Translations under genes and position numbers: made by a program
Assembly: GCA_026419815.1 (NCBI GenBank)
Contig: JAOAKR010000002.1
Coordinates: forward strand, 1 to 26,212
Length of the DNA stretch: 26,212 bases
Origin: Microcaldota archaeon
Lineage (GTDB): Archaea; Micrarchaeota; Micrarchaeia; CAILAH01
Direction: 5' to 3'
Shown: in pieces, positions 7,854 to 15,602 of the stretch
Layout: each line of letters begins with the position of its first letter
How positions within the stretch are numbered: the stretch's first letter is position 1
Notes under the pieces: generated by a model
The model's input: the letters and a program-made list of their open reading frames with translations, nothing else
The model's database searches: none
What the model was told of the DNA's origin: nothing

Positions 7854-9029
7854 CTATTGCACCAGCCCAAGGCCAGCCAGCAGGAAATATAGCGAGATGC
7901 AGGCGAGCGGGACTGTAAAATTATCGTCAAATTTTGGCGGCAGCGACTCAACGAGCGATGCCAGTGCGGCAAGTGCAATTGCCGCCCACGGCCCTATGAA
8001 AATTAACGAGAGCGCAGCGGTTGACCCAACGAACGCAAGTGTGCCCTCAAGCGTCTTCTCGGGGTTGAGCGGGTTCCTGTGCGTGCCGTGCATCCCTGCA
8101 ATTGTCGCGACCCCGTCGCCCACACCGAGCGCGACTATTGTTGCGGCAAGGAATGCCGTGTTTGGCAGGAACACAAATGCGAACAGTATCCCCATCCCGT
8201 ACCAGAATGCGCCGTAGCCGGGCCGCGACTTTTTGCGCTCAAACATCCCGAGCAGCCAGTGCAGCACGCCCCTGCCGCCCGTTGCGTGCCAATGGTTCAT
8301 CAGGAGCAGGATGCCAAGCAGCCCAACGAATATCACGAATTCAAGGTATATGCGGCCGTTCTCACCGTATTGCATTGCGGCTGCCTGCAGTGCTGCGACA
8401 AGTAGGATGCCTACTGCTATGTGCAGCAGCTGCCTGCGCAGCTCAAACTTGTGGTCGGCTGTGGGCGGCCTGTTGAGTGAGAGTGTGCCGCGCGAGCGCA
8501 GCCTGCTCACTATGTCATAAGAGAAAAACCCGATTACAAAGCCGGCGAGCACATCGTTCAGGAAATGCACGCCGAGGTTGATGCGCGAGAACCCTATCAT
8601 CAGGTTAAGCACAAAGAAGAATATGAATGCCGGCGAGCCGACCTGCGACGCAAGCAGTGTTGCTGCAATTGCACTGTGCCCACTTGGGAATGACGTGTCC
8701 GGCGCTGAGGGGCAAACATATACAGTGTAAGTTGGATCAATTGCGCAGGGGCGCGGTATCCCCGCAGCATACTTGAGCACAAAAGTTATTGTGAGTGAGA
8801 GTGCCATTGCGAGCACGAGGTTGACTGCCGTGCGCTCGCGCGCAAGCACCTGGCAGATGGTTGGCCTGCGCTTCCCAAACTTGCTGCGCACAATTACAAA
8901 TGCAAGGTATATGAGCGGCAATACGAGCAGCAGCTGCGCGTAATAGTCAAGGAAATAGGAGAATACCGTAACCAACGGGTCGTTTATGCCCGCAATTGCG
9001 CGCGTAATTGCGTCGAATGCCGGCCGCAT
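7854..9029 (-). CDS. Fusion: PAP2 lipid phosphatase + polyprenol/phytol kinase-like membrane protein
   Basis: A 391-residue polytopic membrane protein of two parts. The N-terminal half has a full PAP2 signature: K86-x6-R93-P94 (KYAAGIPRP), SFPSGHS (115-118) and SR-x5-H-x3-D (148-159). This family removes phosphate from lipid (di)phosphates, often polyprenyl diphosphate. The C-terminal half resembles the CTP-dependent dolichol/phytol kinase (SEC59/VTE5) group: GVGDGVATIAG (302-312), NPEKTLEGT (322-330) and ESLPPKFDDNFTVPL near the end. One chain may therefore make and recycle polyprenyl monophosphate for glycan or lipid synthesis (inference). The gene reads away from a shared promoter region with the acidic protein gene, and its stop touches that of fibrillarin. 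Confidence 0.85.
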   Translation of the reverse strand: MRPAFDAITRAIAGINDPLVTVFSYFLDYYAQLLLVLPLIYLAFVIVRSKFGKRRPTICQVLARERTAVNLVLAMALSLTITFVLKYAAGIPRPCAIDPTYTVYVCPSAPDTSFPSGHSAIAATLLASQVGSPAFIFFFVLNLMIGFSRINLGVHFLNDVLAGFVIGFFSYDIVSRLRSRGTLSLNRPPTADHKFELRRQLLHIAVGILLVAALQAAAMQYGENGRIYLEFVIFVGLLGILLLMNHWHATGGRGVLHWLLGMFERKKSRPGYGAFWYGMGILFAFVFLPNTAFLAATIVALGVGDGVATIAGMHGTHRNPLNPEKTLEGTLAFVGSTAALSLIFIGPWAAIALAALASLVESLPPKFDDNFTVPLACISLYFLLAGLGLVQ

Positions 9030-9095
9030 ACGCCTATAAGGCTCAGGTAAACGTTAAAAACATTAGCAGAAACAACATAGGCAATAGGTGATGCT

Positions 9096-9248
9096 ATGGC
9101 GTATGGAGATGACGATTACGATGATGAGGAGGAAATTGAGGAAGAGGAGGAAGAGGACGAGGAGGAGTGGGACGAGGAAGACGAGGACTGGAACGACGAG
9201 TCCGAGGATGAGGAGGAAGAGGAAGAAGAGGAGGAAGAGGAGGAATAG
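9096..9248 (+). CDS. Hyperacidic 50-residue protein
   Basis: The frame begins MAYGDDDYDDEEEIEE and holds 29 Glu and 11 Asp in 50 residues, with only two Trp, two Tyr, one Ile and a few others to break the run. It ends in twelve Glu. A good Shine-Dalgarno (GGTGAT, 9087-9092) lies 3 bp before ATG 9096, which is close. The stop abuts the stop of the convergent giant gene. Possible roles by analogy are histone or basic-protein chaperone, DNA mimic, or cation buffer; none is shown. The shifted frame from ATG 9091 is also open but gives only Arg/Lys runs, the trivial reading of GAG/GAA repeats. Confidence 0.7.
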   Translation: MAYGDDDYDDEEEIEEEEEEDEEEWDEEDEDWNDESEDEEEEEEEEEEEE

Positions 9249-12200
9249 CTACTCGTAAGCCCTCTTCAGCGATTTTTGCAAATCGGAGCCGGCCTTGCCG
9301 CCCTCCCTCATTTTGATTACTATAAAGGAAAGGATTATTACGGCGATGCCTGCAAGGACGAGCGTGTAATCCTGCCCTTCGCTTGGCTGTGAGCCGAGCG
9401 CTTCAAGCATTCCAACAGCGGCGTCACGCGCGCTGGAATACCTGCCCTGCTCAAACAGCCGGTCAATATCCTTGGCCTTGGATTCAAGCTGGCTGCGCCT
9501 TGCATCATCCTGCACACCGGCTATTGAGCTGCGCAGCTCTGAGATTGCAAATACCGCGCCTTCCCTTAATGTCCTTATGTATGAGCCCACGGAGGAAGTG
9601 AGCTGCTCAATGCTTGTTGTGAAGGCGGGATAGTCTGAATCCTGCTGCGGGGACTGTGCAAGCGCGCGGTCTATCTCAGACAGCATCTCTTGCGGGCAGG
9701 ATGCGCCGCACGCTTTCACGAGCGCATCGCGCGCCGACTTTAAGGACGCCACCGCTGACTTGAACCGCTCCCTGAATGATGACGCCGCCGCCTTTGATGA
9801 GGATTTCGCTGATGAGAGTGATAGCTCAAGAGACTCTATGCGCGAGCTGATGCGGTCAAGTGCTGAAAACGTCTCGGAAGAAGGGACGCCTGATGATGCG
9901 GCTGATGAAAGCTCTGCCTCAACTTGCGAGATTTCCGGTGGAAGCGAATCCGCATATCCTAACGAGATGAGCTCAAGCCACCCCTTCTTGACATCGTTAA
10001 GCCTCTGTGACAAGGAATACGCCCGTGAATACGCCTCTGAGCTGAGCGAGTATGCCTCATCGCGCCCTTTCTCAAGCAGCCTGATGCGCTTCTCATCGTC
10101 ACCCTCATTAAGTGAGGAATCATAATATGACTGTATCCTTGAGAGCGATTCTGAAACCTGTGGGTCGCTCACATTGCCGAGACCGTTAAGCGTTGAGTTC
10201 AGGAGGCGCTTGAGCTTCTCCTCGTACTCCTTGCGCTGTTCACGCTGCCTTTTTTCGGCCTCGCAATCCGCAAGCGCCTTCTCGGCGAGCGTCACCTCCC
10301 GGTATGCGGTTGCCAGGTTGCCGGACTTGAGCTGTATCCCAGAAAGCTCTGCGTGCAGCCTGGCTTCCTGGCAGGACGTGAACAATGCTGATGAGTTCAC
10401 TGCGGATATGCGTGCACTTATCCGTGAAGACTCAAGGTCTGACTTTGCAGTCACCCTTATGCGGCACTGTGAGCCCGCCTGTATGCGGCTTACTGTGAAT
10501 GAAAGCGATGTGCTTTGCGATGTTGATGAGAGCGACAGTGAGGATGCAGCGCAATCTGAGGAGGACGCCTTTGCAGAGGTGGTGCGGCCCGGCAGCTCAA
10601 CCTGCGCAACATACCCCTCAACCGCGACTGGCGCAGTGTTCTCAACTATGACGTCCATCACCACATCGTCTCCTGAAGCCTGTACGCTTGATGCATATAC
10701 TCTCACAGGGCCCTGCATCTCGTAAACCTCGGTTATCGTGTGCTTCCCCTGCAAAATTTCCCTGGATATCCTGGCATTGCCGTAAAACTCGCCCAAAGGC
10801 TCGCCATCGTAAAGCAGTGTATATGTGCGGTTGAAGCGCGGCTGCACCCACAAGTGCGGCAGCACGCCGTAAGCGGTTGCCTGGCGCTCAACACGGATAG
10901 TAAGCAGTGTGGGTGATGAGAGGGATGATGACGTTTTTGATGAATCAATAGTCGCGAGCGTGCGGTTGTCCGTAAACGTTATCGTGTAAAGCTTGTTCGG
11001 CGTGTATGAGGGGATTAGCACTGAAAGCCTGCCGTTTGAGTAGCTGTGCTCAATGCCATCCTGCGCTGAAGCCTTTGACAGCGAGAGGTCATATGGCACC
11101 TGCACTTCATATGTTATCCCCCGCAATTCTATGCCTGGGTTGATGGTACTGAACGCTGAGTGCAAAACCTGCCTCTGCACTGGCTGCCCGAGGTATATCT
11201 CTCCTGAGTATAAGACGGCTGTCCGTGAGTTTCTGGATAGAGATGCGGATACTATTTGCCTTGCGCGCGAGCGTACTTCTCCTTCAAGCGCCGCGATATC
11301 TGATGCTATTTCCTTGTAATGACCGAGCGAGCGGTATGGGTCAAAACCTCCGGAAAGCGAGATGTATTGCTGGAGCCTTGGGCTTGCCTGTGGCGGTGTG
11401 CCGCCCATCGCCTCAATCTCTTGGATTGCCGGGCCAAGCTGCCTGTATTTTGCCCATAAGTATGAGTATTGCGCGGATGCACGGCTTACTATGAGCTCAG
11501 CAAGCTCAAGTGCCCGGGAAGATATTTCTGCGGCCTGTGCGGCATCAATGTTTTGGGAACTGAGTGCGGCCATCCCCCTCTTGTAATATGAATCAGCATC
11601 AGAAACATCCACACCATCGGCTCTTGCGAGTGCAGTAATGTTCTTCAGGTAGTCAAGAGACTGCCTTGCCATTGCAATAGCGTTGTCCTTCGCCGAATAG
11701 CTTGGCGAGAGGAGTGTGCGCGCGGTTGTGAGCATCATATGTGCCTTGCGCAGGTTTGTTATGCGCGCGCCCGCAGTTGCACCTGTTCCAATGAGCTTCT
11801 CTGCAGAATCTATGAGCGTGCGCGCCTGTTCCAGCCGAGATGCATCCTGCTCAGTTGCGGGCACAAATGCGGAAGCATCGGCCTTTGCCTGCGCAAGCAG
11901 CATAAGTGTTGCCTCGGATGCGGCCTTCTCAATTGCGCGGCCGGACTTATCTGCCTGCTCAAGCTCAAAAGATGCGGCGGTCAGGTGCTCCAAAGCCTCA
12001 TAATGCAGGCTTATGGCGTTCCCGACGTATCCGCGCCCTTTTGATGCATACGTGGCATCCGCCTGCGTGAGAAGTGACTGTGCGCGTGCAATCCTGAGTG
12101 CGGCGCTGTCAATGCGCATAGCCGGGGAATCCGTGCTGAATGACTGCACGCCAAAATATGCCGCATCTGCACCCGATATGCCGCTATATTCAGATGAGAG

Positions 12201-13100
12201 GCGGGTGGAAAGTTCTTGGGCGGACGAGAGCGCACGAAGTGACTGCGTGCGTGATGATGCATACTCGCCCTCAAGCGCGGATATCACCTCTCCTTGCAGG
12301 ACATACACATAATAAAGCTGTGACACTGTTGAGCCTGTGCCGCTTATGCACCCGAACGCATAATCCTTGAAATATGACGAGAGCTGCGAGTATTTTGAGC
12401 CCGATGACTCAGGTGAGAGCGACGCAATTATTGACTTAAGCCGCTCAGAGGTCTTAAGTAGTGATTCTGACTTTTGGGATGCTGTGCCGAGGCTGTTGCT
12501 AAGGTCAGCAATCCGGTTTGCCTGCACGCCGGTATATTTTGAGCCGCCACACATATTATCAAGCGTGCGCTGGCGCTCGGCAACTTTGGAGAGCATTGCA
12601 TTATGGGCCTCTGCCGCGTTTTCGGCAGCGATTGACATATGGGTATAATAATCGGACGCCTGCTCCATCACAGTGCGGCCCTCAACTGTCACGTCTATTG
12701 CCTCACCCACAAATATGATGAACATGCTTAATGGCATATTAACAAGCGCGGTCAGTATAACGGTAGCATCAACATCATCTTCAAGGCTCAATATCAGCCT
12801 GAGCGAGTGGAGCATCCTTTGCCGGGCTGCCTCCGCTTTTGAAATGTGCTCCTGCGACTCCTTCGCGCTTGAGATTACCCCTGCAAGGTCCCTGTCTCCT
12901 GACATCTGGGAGAGGTATGCAAGCGACGGCGGCGTTGATGAGTCTTCTGAGCCCACAACGGCCTCAATGGCGGGGAGGTTTAGGTATTGGAACGACTCCC
13001 ACGGGCGTGCAAACCTCTGCTCAAGGTAAGTTGCGTTGAATGCGTGCAGCTGCGTGAGCAGGAGCATAGACATAACTGCCAGGAAAATTGGTGAGCGCAT
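9249..13100 (-). CDS. Giant secreted coiled-coil surface protein with C-terminal membrane anchor
   Basis: A 1283-residue protein with a signal peptide (MRSPIFLAVMSMLLLTQLHA), a hydrophobic segment near residues 112-135 (TALVNMPLSMFIIFVGEAI), long Ala/Ser/Gln/Glu-rich helical repeats to about residue 610, and a beta-rich middle (about 620-900; e.g. YSNGRLSVLIPSY, VQPRFNRTYTLLY). A second coiled-coil region runs from about 920 to 1220. The C-terminus is a transmembrane helix (LVLAGIAVIILSFIVI) with a short basic tail. I infer a membrane-anchored stalk or S-layer-like protein, outside the cell. ATG 13100 is chosen because it starts the signal peptide and has TATA-like TTTATTTTT about 24 bp upstream. 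A 33-residue extension to 13199 would be encoded by repeat DNA. Confidence 0.85.
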   Translation of the reverse strand: MRSPIFLAVMSMLLLTQLHAFNATYLEQRFARPWESFQYLNLPAIEAVVGSEDSSTPPSLAYLSQMSGDRDLAGVISSAKESQEHISKAEAARQRMLHSLRLILSLEDDVDATVILTALVNMPLSMFIIFVGEAIDVTVEGRTVMEQASDYYTHMSIAAENAAEAHNAMLSKVAERQRTLDNMCGGSKYTGVQANRIADLSNSLGTASQKSESLLKTSERLKSIIASLSPESSGSKYSQLSSYFKDYAFGCISGTGSTVSQLYYVYVLQGEVISALEGEYASSRTQSLRALSSAQELSTRLSSEYSGISGADAAYFGVQSFSTDSPAMRIDSAALRIARAQSLLTQADATYASKGRGYVGNAISLHYEALEHLTAASFELEQADKSGRAIEKAASEATLMLLAQAKADASAFVPATEQDASRLEQARTLIDSAEKLIGTGATAGARITNLRKAHMMLTTARTLLSPSYSAKDNAIAMARQSLDYLKNITALARADGVDVSDADSYYKRGMAALSSQNIDAAQAAEISSRALELAELIVSRASAQYSYLWAKYRQLGPAIQEIEAMGGTPPQASPRLQQYISLSGGFDPYRSLGHYKEIASDIAALEGEVRSRARQIVSASLSRNSRTAVLYSGEIYLGQPVQRQVLHSAFSTINPGIELRGITYEVQVPYDLSLSKASAQDGIEHSYSNGRLSVLIPSYTPNKLYTITFTDNRTLATIDSSKTSSSLSSPTLLTIRVERQATAYGVLPHLWVQPRFNRTYTLLYDGEPLGEFYGNARISREILQGKHTITEVYEMQGPVRVYASSVQASGDDVVMDVIVENTAPVAVEGYVAQVELPGRTTSAKASSSDCAASSLSLSSTSQSTSLSFTVSRIQAGSQCRIRVTAKSDLESSRISARISAVNSSALFTSCQEARLHAELSGIQLKSGNLATAYREVTLAEKALADCEAEKRQREQRKEYEEKLKRLLNSTLNGLGNVSDPQVSESLSRIQSYYDSSLNEGDDEKRIRLLEKGRDEAYSLSSEAYSRAYSLSQRLNDVKKGWLELISLGYADSLPPEISQVEAELSSAASSGVPSSETFSALDRISSRIESLELSLSSAKSSSKAAASSFRERFKSAVASLKSARDALVKACGASCPQEMLSEIDRALAQSPQQDSDYPAFTTSIEQLTSSVGSYIRTLREGAVFAISELRSSIAGVQDDARRSQLESKAKDIDRLFEQGRYSSARDAAVGMLEALGSQPSEGQDYTLVLAGIAVIILSFIVIKMREGGKAGSDLQKSLKRAYE

Positions 13101-13131
13101 GAGTATTATAGGAAAGGAAAAATAAACTACT

Positions 13132-13553
13132 TTTCGGAAAAGAGCAAATACCAAAAAATAATTAATAAGGTGCTTACTTGCTCTGGAAGAAGTGAGCATT
13201 ATCGTGAGGAATCACACATCTTTCGGAAAAGAGCAAATACCAAAAAATAATTAATAAGGTGCTTATTTGCTCTGGAAGAAGTGAGCATTATCGTGAGGAA
13301 TCACACATCTTTCGGAAAAGCAAACCAAAAAATAATTAATAAGGTGCTTATTTGCTCTGGAAGAAGTGGGTATTATCGTGAGGAATCACACATCTTTCGG
13401 AAAAGCAAACCAAAAAAATAATTAATAAGGTGCTTATTTGCTCTGGAAGAAGGGGTATTATCGTGAGGAATCACACATCTTTCGGAAAAGCAAACCAAAA
13501 AATAATTAATAAGGTGCTTACTTGCTCTGGAAGAAGTAGGCGATTATCGTGAG
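13132..13553. repeat. Tandem array of five 85-89 bp repeats derived from a gene 3' end
   Basis: Unit starts (TTCGGAAAAG) fall at 13133, 13222, 13311, 13396 and 13481, giving periods of 89, 89, 85 and 85. Each unit has a CTTTCGGAAAG palindrome, an A/T-rich core (CAAAAAATAATTAATAAGG) flanked by AGCAAA/TTTGCT inverted arms, then CTCTGGAAGAAG...ATTATCGTGAGGAAT. In the last unit that final part is the real 3' end of the 13518-13877 gene, encoding its C-terminal YFFQSK and stop. The other four carry decayed copies of that end plus its downstream flank. The 4-bp length difference comes from loss of AG and TA in the left arm. There are no spacers, so this is not a CRISPR array. Confidence 0.92.
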
Positions 13554-13877
13554 GAATATCCACACGACTATGGACACAAGCGTAAGCTGGGCAAGCTGCA
13601 TTGGGTTGAACCACCATATTGCCGCGGCAATCAGGGCAGTCATTATTGTGCTGAGTATTATGCTGAGCGCAATGCGGAGCATATTGTCCTCTTCCTCAAC
13701 CTGCACGGCCTCCTTCACGTCTTCCTTTATTTCCGGGCGCAAGTCCTTCTCAATTATGGGCTCTATGCGCTCCACAATCTTCTTCTCAAGGGGTGAGAGG
13801 CGTGCCTGCGCCTTCCTTGCCGCGGGCTTCCTCTTTGCGACCTTTGCTTTTTTGGGTTTTGGCTTCTTTGCTGCCAT
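13518..13877 (-). CDS. Small two-TM membrane protein with Lys/Ala/Pro-rich tail
   Basis: The 119-residue product starts with about 28 residues of histone-H1-like basic sequence (AAKKPKPKKAKVAKRKPAAR). An acidic/basic amphipathic stretch (residues 28-65) follows, then two membrane helices (LRIALSIILSTIMTALIAAA and LTLVSIVVWIFLTIIAYFF). The tail could contact DNA, RNA or ribosomes at the membrane; this is inference only. No named family is recognised. The last codons and downstream flank have been copied four times into the adjacent repeat array. The promoter appears shared with the divergent Roadblock gene. Confidence 0.75.
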   Translation of the reverse strand: MAAKKPKPKKAKVAKRKPAARKAQARLSPLEKKIVERIEPIIEKDLRPEIKEDVKEAVQVEEEDNMLRIALSIILSTIMTALIAAAIWWFNPMQLAQLTLVSIVVWIFLTIIAYFFQSK

Positions 13878-13908
13878 ATAAATGCACCAAAATTACTTTG
13901 CAGTGCTT

Positions 13909-13918
13909 ATTTATAAAT
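13909..13918. promoter_or_regulatory. Palindromic TATA box shared by divergent genes
   Basis: ATTTATAAAT is a perfect palindrome in a 63-bp gap. It is about 28 bp before ATG 13941 (plus) and about 36 bp before ATG 13877 (minus), so one TATA site could serve both directions. Confidence 0.55.
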
Positions 13919-13940
13919 CTTTGAAATAGATTAGGTATGT

Positions 13941-14309
13941 ATGGAAAAGCGGCAGGAGCTTGAGGCTATACTGGCTGACTTGCGCAAGGTCGGTGATGTT
14001 GATGCGAGCGCAATAGTGCGCAGGGACGGCCTTATGGTTGCGAGCGATATGCCAAATTATGTTGACGCGAGGACTATTGCCGCAATGACAGCCGCGCTTG
14101 TCGGCACTGCTGAAACGTCATCTGGCGAGCTCAAGCTCGGCACGTTCGGCCAGGTTATTGTTGAGAGTGGGGACGGCAAGCTTGTGGCGACCGGTGCTGG
14201 CGAGCTTGCAATAATCGCGTGCCTTGTCAGCAAGAATGCGAACCTTGGCCTTGTGCTGCTCAGCATGGACAAGGCGAGCAGGAAGGTTGCACAGGTAATA
14301 AAGGAGTAG
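13941..14309 (+). CDS. Roadblock/LC7-domain protein
   Basis: The 122-residue protein is a single Roadblock/LC7 domain. It has an N-terminal helix (ELEAILADLRKVGDVDASA), then VRRDGLMVASDMP, the central helix (IAAMTAALVGTAETS), a strand pair (GQVIVESGDGKLVATGAG) and ACLVSKNANLGLVLLSMD. Roadblock proteins usually pair with or regulate Ras-like/MglA GTPases or form dimeric scaffolds. No GTPase gene lies nearby. It is the first gene of a probable operon with a 59-residue protein and Orc1/Cdc6. Confidence 0.88.
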   Translation: MEKRQELEAILADLRKVGDVDASAIVRRDGLMVASDMPNYVDARTIAAMTAALVGTAETSSGELKLGTFGQVIVESGDGKLVATGAGELAIIACLVSKNANLGLVLLSMDKASRKVAQVIKE

Positions 14310-14316
14310 TGTGGCG

Positions 14317-14496
14317 ATGGCAACCCCAAGGGAGCTTATGAAGCGTGCAAGGAAAGTGCTCGGCCCCGTGGCTGAGACTATTGGGACTGAGCTCACAATC
14401 CAGGGGCTTGATGATGAGGAGTTTGAGAGGGAATACATTGAGCGGCTCGCCAAGATAACTGGGAACAAGAAGCTTGTGGAGAACATACTTAAGTAG
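14317..14496 (+). CDS. Small conserved-looking acidic helical protein (59 aa)
   Basis: The product starts MATPRELMKRARKVLG and is predicted mostly helical, with an acidic centre (LDDEEFEREYIERLAK) and a basic C-terminus. I do not recognise a family. It starts 7 bp after the Roadblock stop, with AAGGAG upstream. An in-frame GTG at 14311 would add two residues. It ends 34 bp before orc1/cdc6, so co-transcription is likely. Codon use matches its neighbours, supporting a real gene. Confidence 0.65.
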   Translation: MATPRELMKRARKVLGPVAETIGTELTIQGLDDEEFEREYIERLAKITGNKKLVENILK

Positions 14497-14530
14497 CCGC
14501 TTCACCAAAATGCCGCATTAGGGGGATATT

Positions 14531-15565
14531 GTGGATGGCCTTATATTAAATGAGAGCGTGCTTTTGCCGGAGTTCCAGCCTGAGCGGCTGCCTGGCAGGG
14601 AAGGCGAGATTGAAGAGATTGCGCACAACTTCAGGCTTGCACTTGAGGGGAGAAAGCCGCAGAACCTCCTCATACACGGGCCGCCCGGCACTGGAAAGAC
14701 GGCGGTGCTCAAGCACGTTATGGGGCTTCTTGAGGAATACTCTTCAAAGGTAAGGATTGCATATGTCAACTGCTGGAATGCGGGCACGCGGTACGGCGTG
14801 CTCGGCGAGGTTGCGCGGAAGGTGGGCTTCATATCCCCAATGAAAGGGACAGCTGTTGAGGACCTGTTGAGGAGGATTGCTGAGATATCCGTAAAGAGGG
14901 GGCTGTATGTTGTTGTTGTGCTTGATGAGATGGACCGGCTTGTGGCAAGCGGGCACGGCGATGTGCTTTACGACCTGAGCAGGATGAATGAAGTGTACGG
15001 GGCGAGGGTAAGCGTCGTCGGGGTAGTCAATGATTTTGGGCTTGTAATGTCGCTTGACCCGCGGATCCGCAGCTCGGTCATAAGCAAGGATATTGAGTTT
15101 AAGGGATATACGGTGCCTCTTCTCAAGAGGATACTCATTGAGAGGGCACGGCACGCATTCAAGTCGGCAGATGATGAGGCGGTTGGGCTGTGTGCGGCGC
15201 ACGCATACAAGTGTGGCGGTGATGCGCGCCTGGCAATCAGCCTCCTGCTTGCCGCCGGCAGGATAGCCGAGAAAAAGGGCTTGCGGGAGCTTGACGTTGG
15301 CTCGGTAAGGGAAGCTGCATCCCAAAAGAGCTTTGTCCCGAAGCAGGAGAAGGCTGAGGTTTTACTGGGTGAAGTTGAGCGGATGATTGTTGATGCACTC
15401 AAGGATGGGCCACTGCAGAGCGGCGACCTATACAGGAAGCTCGGCTCAATCAACGAGCGCACGCTCAGGAATTACATAGCAAAGCTTGTTGAGTCTGGCA
15501 TAATAGTTGCAGAGGAGGCGGAGGGCAAAGGTAAGAGCCGTGTACTCAGGCTCAGGGGCAAGTAG
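14531..15565 (+). CDS. orc1/cdc6: Orc1/Cdc6 replication initiator
   Basis: A 344-residue AAA+ ATPase that recognises replication origins and helps load the MCM helicase. Visible are Walker A (HGPPGTGKTAVLKH, about 49-60), Walker B (VVVVLDEMDRL), sensor 1 (VVGVVNDFG) and the Cdc6-type sensor 2 (GGDARLAISLL). A C-terminal winged helix follows (LQSGDLYRKLGSINERTLRN, GKGKSRVLRLRG). The start is GTG 14531, preceded by a G-rich tract (GGGGGAT). Length is slightly short for the family (often about 380-410). Archaeal origins often lie next to this gene; no classical origin recognition box was seen in the short gap upstream. Confidence 0.94.
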   Translation: MDGLILNESVLLPEFQPERLPGREGEIEEIAHNFRLALEGRKPQNLLIHGPPGTGKTAVLKHVMGLLEEYSSKVRIAYVNCWNAGTRYGVLGEVARKVGFISPMKGTAVEDLLRRIAEISVKRGLYVVVVLDEMDRLVASGHGDVLYDLSRMNEVYGARVSVVGVVNDFGLVMSLDPRIRSSVISKDIEFKGYTVPLLKRILIERARHAFKSADDEAVGLCAAHAYKCGGDARLAISLLLAAGRIAEKKGLRELDVGSVREAASQKSFVPKQEKAEVLLGEVERMIVDALKDGPLQSGDLYRKLGSINERTLRNYIAKLVESGIIVAEEAEGKGKSRVLRLRGK

Positions 15566-15571
15566 GCACTG

Positions 15572-15580
15572 CTTTTAAAA
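15572..15580 (+). promoter_or_regulatory. TATA box for tyrS
   Basis: CTTTTAAAA lies 23-31 bp before ATG 15603 with no Shine-Dalgarno sequence, so tyrS probably has its own leaderless transcript. Confidence 0.55.
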
Positions 15581-15602
15581 TGTGCAACACTAATTCTACC
15601 CT

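Noticed and set aside
9091..9258. Arg/Lys-rich frame overlapping the acidic protein gene
   Set aside because: It is the automatic shifted reading of GAG/GAA repeats and runs past the stop into the convergent gene.
13101..13199. 33-residue N-terminal extension of the giant coiled-coil protein to ATG 13199
   Set aside because: The extension is encoded by tandem-repeat DNA and would bury the signal peptide; ATG 13100 has a TATA box at the right distance.
13132..13553. CRISPR array
   Set aside because: Units are contiguous 85-89 bp copies with no unique spacers and derive from a neighbouring gene end.
14497..14530. Classical origin recognition box just upstream of orc1/cdc6
   Set aside because: The gap is only 34 bp and no G-rich origin-box consensus with a repeated partner is visible.
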